DNA of 10,685 bases from CAZSTA01 sp964609495 [NCBI: uncultured bacterium]. GTDB lineage: Bacteria; CAZSTA01. This document shows positions 1 to 4,623 of the stretch, one piece after another. The position numbers and the translations under genes are program-made. Every line of letters begins with the position of its first letter. Within the stretch, counting starts at the first letter, position 1. A model generated the notes under the pieces. It was not told where the DNA came from. It worked only from the letters and a program-made list of their open reading frames with translations, and ran no database searches. The stretch lies in the NCBI GenBank assembly GCA_964609495.1, contig CAZSTA010000125.1, forward strand, positions 1-10,685, read 5' to 3'.

Positions 1-1
1 T

Positions 2-202
2 GGTGATAAACCAACTCTTTTAAATAGACGACCTCAGCTTATATGCCCGCGTGAAGGCAAGCCTCCAATAAAATTTGGATTTGGTCCGGATGGTCTGGAT
101 CCGAATGCGGATGTTGTTGTTCTAGAAGGCGAAAATCGCCAACTAGCTATAAATGATAAAGTCGATAGTGTCCTTAAAGCGCCAGGTTGGTGGAATGAGT
201 AG
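2..202 (+). CDS. 3' end of an unrecognised protein gene
   Basis: This frame is open from the left edge to a TAG stop and gives 66 residues of a C-terminal tail. The tail is hydrophilic, with several Pro, Gly and Asp residues (for example GFGPDGLDPNADVVVLEGE), and it ends in PGWWNE. There is no membrane segment. I do not recognise the family, and the rest of the gene lies outside the window. The stop is 23 bases before the next gene on the same strand, so the two may be co-transcribed. Reading it as coding rests on the open frame, its position and its plausible composition, so it could also be a chance open stretch. Confidence 0.55.
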   Translation, partial: GDKPTLLNRRPQLICPREGKPPIKFGFGPDGLDPNADVVVLEGENRQLAINDKVDSVLKAPGWWNE

Positions 203-225
203 GAAGGATGATGATATAGAGCGTA

Positions 226-1029
226 ATGATGAATTTGTTCTTAGTAGATTGGGATGGCTGTGTTAATGGAGAAGGTGGACCCGGGAAGTCTTGGGATTTA
301 GAGGGTGTGATTGAACTTCGGCAGGTTCTTCAGGAAGTGAAAAGAAAGGCGCCGCATTGGGGGGTTGCGGTGATGACTGGTCGAAGCGATGATTACGGTT
401 TGGGGGCGTTGGAGGCCTTGGGATTGATAGAGTTATATCCTGAAGCCTTCTCGGGATTTGAAAATGGTGGCTTGTATCGCCGCCATAAAGATTGGGAACT
501 TTTCTGTCACCCTTTAATTACTGATGATGTTATGAAAGCTTTTGAAATCTTTGATAAGTATGCTTATCCTCGATTATCTAAAATAAGTGAGAGATGGGAG
601 TATAAAAGGGTGTGTAGGACGATGGCTGTGCCTGGAGAGAAGGAGGTAGAGGAATTTTTCAAGGATGCTTTAGAAATCGTGCGTGATGTAGGAGTTGAGA
701 TAGACTACAATTTTTTGGAAGACTTGGATATTACTCATGGTGGTTCGGCGGTAGATTTTATTGCCAAAAATTTGGGAAAAGGAGCAGGCCTAGAATTCGT
801 TGTTGAGTTGATGAAGATGGATGTAGCGAATACTATTGCTATTGGCGACAGTATCTCAGATCTTGATATGTTCAAAGTAGCCCCTCGTTCAGGCGCACCG
901 GCTAATGCGAGTGATAAGGTCAAAGAAAAGGCAAATGTCGTAGCCAAAAAGAGGGGGCCCCAAGGAGTCGCTCAAATAATACGATACTATGTTTTTGGAG
1001 ATGAATCGAGTGTTATCGTGAGAGAATAA
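226..1029 (+). CDS. HAD-superfamily hydrolase, Cof/phosphoglycolate phosphatase-like (type IIB cap)
   Basis: This is probably a cytoplasmic Mg-dependent phosphatase acting on a small phosphorylated metabolite or phosphosugar. Visible HAD motifs are: motif I DWDGC at residues 8-12, with Asp8 the expected nucleophile and Asp10 the acid/base; motif II TGR at 51-53; the FENGG turn at 78-82 that opens the cap in Cof-like enzymes; a Lys-rich KNLGKG at 181-186 carrying the motif III lysine; and motif IV GDSISDLDM at 207-215. The 267-residue length suits the IIB group, which includes phosphoglycolate and sucrose-phosphate phosphatases. An in-frame stop at 217-219 limits the start to ATG 226 or ATG 229. 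AGGAAGG at 201-207 is too far upstream for an ideal ribosome site, so translation may be coupled to the gene before it. The substrate cannot be read from the sequence. The 3' end converges on pfkA with a 14-base gap. Confidence 0.88.
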   Translation: MMNLFLVDWDGCVNGEGGPGKSWDLEGVIELRQVLQEVKRKAPHWGVAVMTGRSDDYGLGALEALGLIELYPEAFSGFENGGLYRRHKDWELFCHPLITDDVMKAFEIFDKYAYPRLSKISERWEYKRVCRTMAVPGEKEVEEFFKDALEIVRDVGVEIDYNFLEDLDITHGGSAVDFIAKNLGKGAGLEFVVELMKMDVANTIAIGDSISDLDMFKVAPRSGAPANASDKVKEKANVVAKKRGPQGVAQIIRYYVFGDESSVIVRE

Positions 1030-1043
1030 CAATGGACGATCCC

Positions 1044-2012
1044 CTAAATTGCTAATATAGCTCCTAATTTATATAGATCCCAATCTATTTCCTTCTTCTT
1101 CCCCCAGGTATCCTCTAAAGGGGTTAGGACAATCTTACCCCCGATCTCACCTGCCATCTTATCGGTCTCATCTTGTAATAGAGCCTCAATAGCAGCCGCT
1201 CCCAATTTGCTCGCTAGAACCCTATCCTTTGCAGTAGGAGACCCCCCTCGTTGGATATGACCTAGAATACATACTCGATAATCTATCCCACTTATCTCCT
1301 TAACTTTGCGAGCGATATCAAAAGCTCCTCCGGCTTCATCTCCCTCAGATACTATGATGATACTACTCGTCTTGCCTCTAGCTCTCCCTATCGCGATCTC
1401 CCCCGCTATCCTATTGAGATCAGTTCTCGTCTCTGGGATCAATATCTCCTCGGCACCTCCAGCTATCCCCACCTCTAAAGCGATAAAGCCGGCGTTTCTT
1501 CCCATCACTTCCACAAAGAATAATCGTTCATGAGAGGCCGCGGTATCCCTTATTTTATCGATCGCGTCTAAAGCAGTATTTACCGCAGTATCATATCCTA
1601 TCGTCCAATCAGTGCCATATATATCGTTATCTATCGTTCCTGGAACACCGATTATCTGTTTATCCCATATTTGATGGAGATCATAAGCTCCTCGGAAAGT
1701 TCCATCACCACCGATCACTATCAACCCATCAATTCCAGCCTTGTCCAATATCTCAACTGCCTTTTCCATTCCTTCCTGAGTTTTAAATTCCTCAGAGCGA
1801 GCGGTCTTTATGATAGTGCCTCCTCTTTGGATTATGTTCGATACCGAGCTCAGGCTCATCTTGATCATATCCCCCTCAATAAGCCCCGCATACCCTCGCC
1901 GGATTCCTATCACCTCTAGCTTATTATAGATCCCAGTCCGAACTACAGCTCTCAAACAAGCGTTCATCCCAGGGGCATCTCCACCGCTGGTCAAAACTCC
2001 AATTCTCCTCAT
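1044..2012 (-). CDS. pfkA: ATP-dependent 6-phosphofructokinase
   Basis: It phosphorylates fructose 6-phosphate to fructose 1,6-bisphosphate with ATP, the committed step of glycolysis, in the cytoplasm. At 322 residues it has the length of bacterial homotetrameric PfkA. Motifs seen are: TSGGDAPGMN at 8-17 and GGDGT at 101-105 (ATP site); PGTIDND at 124-130 with catalytic Asp128; MGRNAG at 170-175; and HIQRGGSPTAKDR near residue 250. Gly104 and Gly125 are the residues that mark ATP use; PPi-dependent enzymes usually carry Asp and Lys there. Arg21, Arg25 and Arg155 match the E. coli effector-site arginines (21, 25 and 154), so ADP/PEP allostery is plausible. The ATG start has AAGGGGG seven bases upstream (complement of 2020-2026); an out-of-frame ATG lies four bases further upstream. 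It is monocistronic in this window, with its own promoter. Confidence 0.97.
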   Translation of the reverse strand: MRRIGVLTSGGDAPGMNACLRAVVRTGIYNKLEVIGIRRGYAGLIEGDMIKMSLSSVSNIIQRGGTIIKTARSEEFKTQEGMEKAVEILDKAGIDGLIVIGGDGTFRGAYDLHQIWDKQIIGVPGTIDNDIYGTDWTIGYDTAVNTALDAIDKIRDTAASHERLFFVEVMGRNAGFIALEVGIAGGAEEILIPETRTDLNRIAGEIAIGRARGKTSSIIIVSEGDEAGGAFDIARKVKEISGIDYRVCILGHIQRGGSPTAKDRVLASKLGAAAIEALLQDETDKMAGEIGGKIVLTPLEDTWGKKKEIDWDLYKLGAILAI

Positions 2013-2091
2013 CCATAATCCCCCTTATATAAATTCTCTTAGCTATCACTTATGATCAAATCCATCCCCAATATCCGCTCTTTACTCTGAA

Positions 2092-2120
2092 ATTATACTA
2101 AATTAACCTGAAGATGTAAA
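2092..2120 (-). promoter_or_regulatory. sigma70-like promoter of pfkA
   Basis: On the minus strand, TTTACA (complement of 2115-2120) and TATAAT (complement of 2092-2097) are separated by 17 bases. This is a five-of-six -35 box and a perfect -10 box. Initiation near 2085 would give a leader of roughly 70 bases before the pfkA ATG. The promoter is divergent from the ktrB promoter, with about 75 bases between the two -35 boxes. Confidence 0.72.
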
Positions 2121-2193
2121 TAGCTTTTCAAGAGAAATGTTCATTTGCTTAAGTTTGTCGCTCTATCAGATTAATTTCTTAGCTCAACCGATA

Positions 2194-2222
2194 TTGACAT
2201 TAATATGCAGATTTGTTATAAT
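2194..2222 (+). promoter_or_regulatory. full-consensus sigma70 promoter of ktrB
   Basis: TTGACA at 2194-2199 and TATAAT at 2217-2222 are separated by exactly 17 bases. TG at 2214-2215 forms an extended -10 (TGTTATAAT). Transcription should begin near 2229, about 20 bases before the SD at 2248-2253. A perfect match at both boxes is uncommon in a natural promoter and predicts strong basal expression unless repressed. The short leader leaves no room for a large riboswitch after the start site. Confidence 0.85.
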
Positions 2223-2247
2223 ATGTTTTGAAATTATCTGTCTTCGC

Positions 2248-2264
2248 AAGGAGATGATCTAACG
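2248..2264 (+). promoter_or_regulatory. Shine-Dalgarno and probable ACG start codon of ktrB
   Basis: AAGGAG at 2248-2253 is followed eight bases later by ACG at 2262-2264, in the ktrB frame. Between the in-frame TGA at 2229-2231 and the TTG at 2319 there is no ATG, GTG or TTG in this frame. The protein upstream of 2319 (NLTPPQTIVLGFA) looks like a normal KtrB/TrkH N-terminus, so starting at 2319 would remove real sequence. A two-codon frame, ATG ATC TAA (2254-2262), overlaps ACG as TAACG, like a TAATG junction with one base changed. AGGAGA at 2249-2254 can pair with TCTCCT at 2274-2279 and could mask the ribosome site. Confidence 0.6.
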
Positions 2265-3668
2265 AGACGCTCTTCTCCTGTTCCCAATCTTAATCTAACG
2301 CCTCCACAGACGATAGTTTTGGGGTTCGCTTCTGTAATCATAGTGGGCTCTATTCTCCTCACTCTGCCCATAGCTAGTAGCACAAATGAGCGAGTGAGCT
2401 ATTTAAATGCCCTTTTTACTGCTACTTCTGCCACCTGTGTTACTGGATTAGTAGTAGTAGATACTGGAACTAGATATTCCATCTTTGGTCAGATAGTGAT
2501 TCTCTTCCTGCTCCAAATAGGTGGGCTAGGATATATGACCATGGCAACCTCCCTCTTTCTATTAACTGGAAGGAGGATCTACTTGAGAGAGAGGATGGCA
2601 CTTCAAGAAGCCCTAGGACAATTCGGGCTTGCGGGATTAGTTCGCCTTACCATATATATTATCAAAGTAACTTTAGTGATCGAATCCGCAGGGGTGTTAG
2701 TATTATTTATCCGCTGGTTGCCTGACTTTGGGGTCGCGAAGGCTCTCTACTTCGCTATATTCCATAGCGTATCTGCATTCTGTAATGCAGGATTTGACCT
2801 CTTAGGAGGCACTTTCGGGAAATTCGGGAGTCTTACTCCCTATGCTGAGGATGTGACTATAAGTTTAACCGTAGCTATTCTAGTGATAATAGGAGGAATT
2901 GGATTTACTGTCATCTCAGATGTCTATACCGCGAAACGACTTTCGCGGTTACCTGTCATCACAGATATCCGTACCGCGAGACGATTTTCGAGGTTATCGT
3001 TTCACTCCAAGGTTGTAATCACTATCACTGCCATCCTCCTTTTATTAGGAACTATAGTTATATTTGGGATAGAATATTCCAACCCAAATACCTTGAAGCT
3101 ATTAAGTCCAAAGGGAAAGATACTAGCCTCATTCTTTCAAGCGCTGACTCCTAGAACTGCTGGCTTTAATACGATATCAATTGCCAAGATGAATAATGCG
3201 ACCTTACTTCTTATAAATATCCTTATGTTCATCGGAGCTTCTCCTGGAGGAACTGGAGGGGGAATAAAAACAACCACCTTTGTAATAATAATGATGGCGG
3301 TCTGGGCAACTATGCACGGAGATGAAGAAGCTAATATCTTTCGGAGAAAGTTATCCAAAGAGGTGGTCTATAAGGCTATAACGGTGGCTTTTCTCTCGCT
3401 CAGTTTAGTTATTATAGCTACTACGTTGCTCTGTATCTCTGAAGGGAAAGGATTCCTGCCTATTCTCTTCGAGATCACCTCAGCCTTTGGAACAGTGGGC
3501 TTATCCACTGGAATCACCTCTCAAACCTCCTCCTTTGCTCGGGTTATCATTATGTTAGTTGTCTTTGCAGGACGGATAGGTCCTTTGACGGTAGTTACGT
3601 CCATTACTCTTCGCCAGAGTAAGCTGGCGAAGGTTGAGTATCCAGAGGATAATATAATGATCGGGTAA
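2262..3668 (+). CDS. ktrB: Ktr/Trk potassium uptake channel subunit
   Basis: This is the membrane pore of a K+ (or Na+-coupled K+) uptake system and works with the KtrA ring encoded downstream. From the ACG start it has 468 residues; from TTG 2319 it has 449. All four selectivity-filter loops of the superfamily are visible: VTGLV near residue 60, CNAGFD near 175, RTAGFN near 299 and GTVGLS near 410. The glycine-rich gate loop GASPGGTGGGIKTTT lies near 325-339. Many hydrophobic helices lie between these, and the protein ends in YPEDNIMIG, the usual KtrB C-terminus, so the 3' end is natural. Two things are odd: the lack of a standard start codon, and a 15-residue tandem repeat in the cytoplasmic loop near residues 217-246. 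The gene has its own strong promoter and is co-directional with ktrA after a 145-base gap. Confidence 0.93.
   Translation, partial: TRRSSPVPNLNLTPPQTIVLGFASVIIVGSILLTLPIASSTNERVSYLNALFTATSATCVTGLVVVDTGTRYSIFGQIVILFLLQIGGLGYMTMATSLFLLTGRRIYLRERMALQEALGQFGLAGLVRLTIYIIKVTLVIESAGVLVLFIRWLPDFGVAKALYFAIFHSVSAFCNAGFDLLGGTFGKFGSLTPYAEDVTISLTVAILVIIGGIGFTVISDVYTAKRLSRLPVITDIRTARRFSRLSFHSKVVITITAILLLLGTIVIFGIEYSNPNTLKLLSPKGKILASFFQALTPRTAGFNTISIAKMNNATLLLINILMFIGASPGGTGGGIKTTTFVIIMMAVWATMHGDEEANIFRRKLSKEVVYKAITVAFLSLSLVIIATTLLCISEGKGFLPILFEITSAFGTVGLSTGITSQTSSFARVIIMLVVFAGRIGPLTVVTSITLRQSKLAKVEYPEDNIMIG
2910..2999 (+). repeat. 45-bp in-frame tandem duplication inside ktrB, with a hairpin in copy 1
   Basis: Copy 1 (2910-2954) and copy 2 (2955-2999) abut exactly and agree at 36 of 45 bases. 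They encode VISDVYTAKRLSRLP and VITDIRTARRFSRLS, so the reading frame is kept and an Arg/Lys-rich motif is doubled in the loop following a GGIGF membrane segment. Copy 1 also holds a perfect 9-bp inverted repeat (2928-2936 with 2941-2949, loop CGAC). In copy 2 the same stem is degraded by substitutions. Confidence 0.85.
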
Positions 3669-3813
3669 TATGATCGATCTCCTCAACCGAAAGAAGAGAG
3701 CCTTGAGCGTAAGATAATGGGGATCTTCGATCCTAAAACGCTTAGCAAAATTCATCTCCAAGACCCTTCTTTTGATCACTTTGCAAATTAATAGAGGTGT
3801 GGTGGGTAGAATT
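3669..3813 (+). other. ktrB-ktrA intergenic spacer with two overlapping micro-frames
   Basis: No recognisable gene lies here. ATG 3670 opens a 15-codon frame ending in TAA 3715-3717, which overlaps ATG 3717 as TAATG. That second frame runs 24 codons to TAA 3789-3791 and begins MGIFDPKTLSKIH. The second micro-frame is also in phase with ktrB, so the ktrB frame stays open for 40 codons past its stop. Neither frame has a clear SD. They may be leader peptides, decayed coding sequence or chance. Confidence 0.35.
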
Positions 3814-4470
3814 ATGAAAAAAAGCTTTTTAGTAATAGGATTAGGCACCTTTGGCTCAAGTTTAGCTAAGGCGCTCTACGAGATGGGACATGATGTGCTG
3901 GCTGTGGACAATGATATGGACAAAGTGAGGGATATAAAAGACTCTGTGACCGAGGCAATACAACTTGATGCTACTCACGCAGATAGTTTAAAGACCTTGG
4001 GAATAAGCAACTTTGATGTAGTGGTGGTGGGAAGGAGTACCGATCTAGCCGATAGCATCCTCATCACCCTTAACCTGAAAGAGCTTGGAGCTAAATATAT
4101 AATGGCTAAGGCTATTACGGATCCTCAGAGGAAGATATTAGAGCGGATGGGAGTCAACAGGATAGTGTTCCCCGAAATAGATATGGGGATCAGAATAGCT
4201 CGTACTCTCTCTACGCCTCAGCTAGTGGATTATATAGAGCTTACGGATGATTATAAGGTCGAGGAATTGATAGCTCCCCCCGCTTTTGTGGGAAAGACTC
4301 TGGATGAACTAGCATTGAGGACTAGATACGGAGTTAACGTCTTAGCTATCAAGAGAGGGGGAAGGGTTAATGCTATCCCAGGTCCTGATGATACGGTTAT
4401 GGAGGGAGATACTCTAGTTATAGTGGGTCAGAATGAGAAGTTGGAGAGGCTGGCTGTGAAATCGAAATAG
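3814..4470 (+). CDS. ktrA: Ktr/Trk potassium uptake regulatory subunit (RCK protein)
   Basis: This is the cytoplasmic ring-forming subunit that gates the KtrB pore in response to nucleotides. Residues 1-130 form the RCK_N Rossmann domain: the dinucleotide motif GLGTFG is at 9-14, and VDND at 31-34 ends the second strand with the acidic residue that binds the adenosine ribose. Residues from about 135 to 218 form an RCK_C (TrkA_C) domain with the typical VGKTLDEL and EGDTLVIVG segments; in several relatives this domain binds c-di-AMP. The 218-residue length is normal for KtrA. I chose ATG 3814 because GGTGGG lies seven bases upstream and MKKSFLVIGLG is the expected N-terminus; an in-frame ATG at 3772 would add 14 unlikely residues. 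The last base of the TAG stop is also the first base of the following inverted repeat. Confidence 0.95.
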   Translation: MKKSFLVIGLGTFGSSLAKALYEMGHDVLAVDNDMDKVRDIKDSVTEAIQLDATHADSLKTLGISNFDVVVVGRSTDLADSILITLNLKELGAKYIMAKAITDPQRKILERMGVNRIVFPEIDMGIRIARTLSTPQLVDYIELTDDYKVEELIAPPAFVGKTLDELALRTRYGVNVLAIKRGGRVNAIPGPDDTVMEGDTLVIVGQNEKLERLAVKSK

Positions 4471-4600
4471 ATCCCGCTATAAAGGAAACTTTTGCCTCAA
4501 ACAAAACTCAAGCGAAAAGGGAACTTTTGCTTCAAATAAGACTCAAGGTAAAAAAGTTCCCTTTTTAAGAAAGTTTCCTTTACATTATACCAGCGGGATC
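4470..4600. repeat. 131-bp nested inverted repeat; terminator and possible MITE-like element
   Basis: Three pairs of arms nest within each other: GATCCCGCT (4470-4478) with AGCGGGATC (4592-4600); AAAGGAAACTTT (4481-4492) with AAAGTTTCCTTT (4570-4581); and AAAAGGGAACTTTT (4515-4528) with AAAAGTTCCCTTTT (4552-4565). The left half is itself a direct repeat: 4481-4513 and 4516-4548 match at 28 of 33 bases. Where the two left units differ (GGAAAC against GGGAAC), the right arms differ to match (GTTTCC against GTTCCC), so pairing is preserved. It sits between convergent ktrA and the mannosidase gene, and the inner hairpin is followed by T-rich sequence, so two-way termination is likely. The end-to-end symmetry also suits a small inserted element. 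Confidence 0.8.
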
Positions 4601-4623
4601 TTTATACGCTAAGATATCTTCCC

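Noticed and set aside
1306-1919. Plus-strand open frames opposite pfkA, and similar antisense frames over the mannosidase, nitroreductase and larA genes
   Set aside because: They are low-complexity shadows of strongly conserved genes on the other strand, with no SD or recognisable motifs.
1044-2012. PPi-dependent phosphofructokinase
   Set aside because: The diagnostic positions are Gly (GGDG and PGTIDND), as in ATP-dependent enzymes, not the Asp and Lys usual in PPi types.
2100-2261. A c-di-AMP (ydaO-type) riboswitch upstream of ktrB
   Set aside because: The consensus promoter places the transcript start near 2229, leaving only about 30 bases of leader, too short for this class.
2319-2321. 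TTG 2319 as the ktrB start
   Set aside because: It lies inside the conserved N-terminal segment, has no SD, and the strong promoter and SD point to initiation near 2262.
3666-3791. ktrB interrupted by a premature stop, with its C-terminus in the spacer
   Set aside because: The protein already ends with the typical YPEDNIMIG tail, and the 40 open codons after the stop have no transporter-like features and are within chance.
4470-4600. CRISPR array
   Set aside because: There are only two direct repeat units with 2 bases between them and matching inverted arms; no regular spacers are present.
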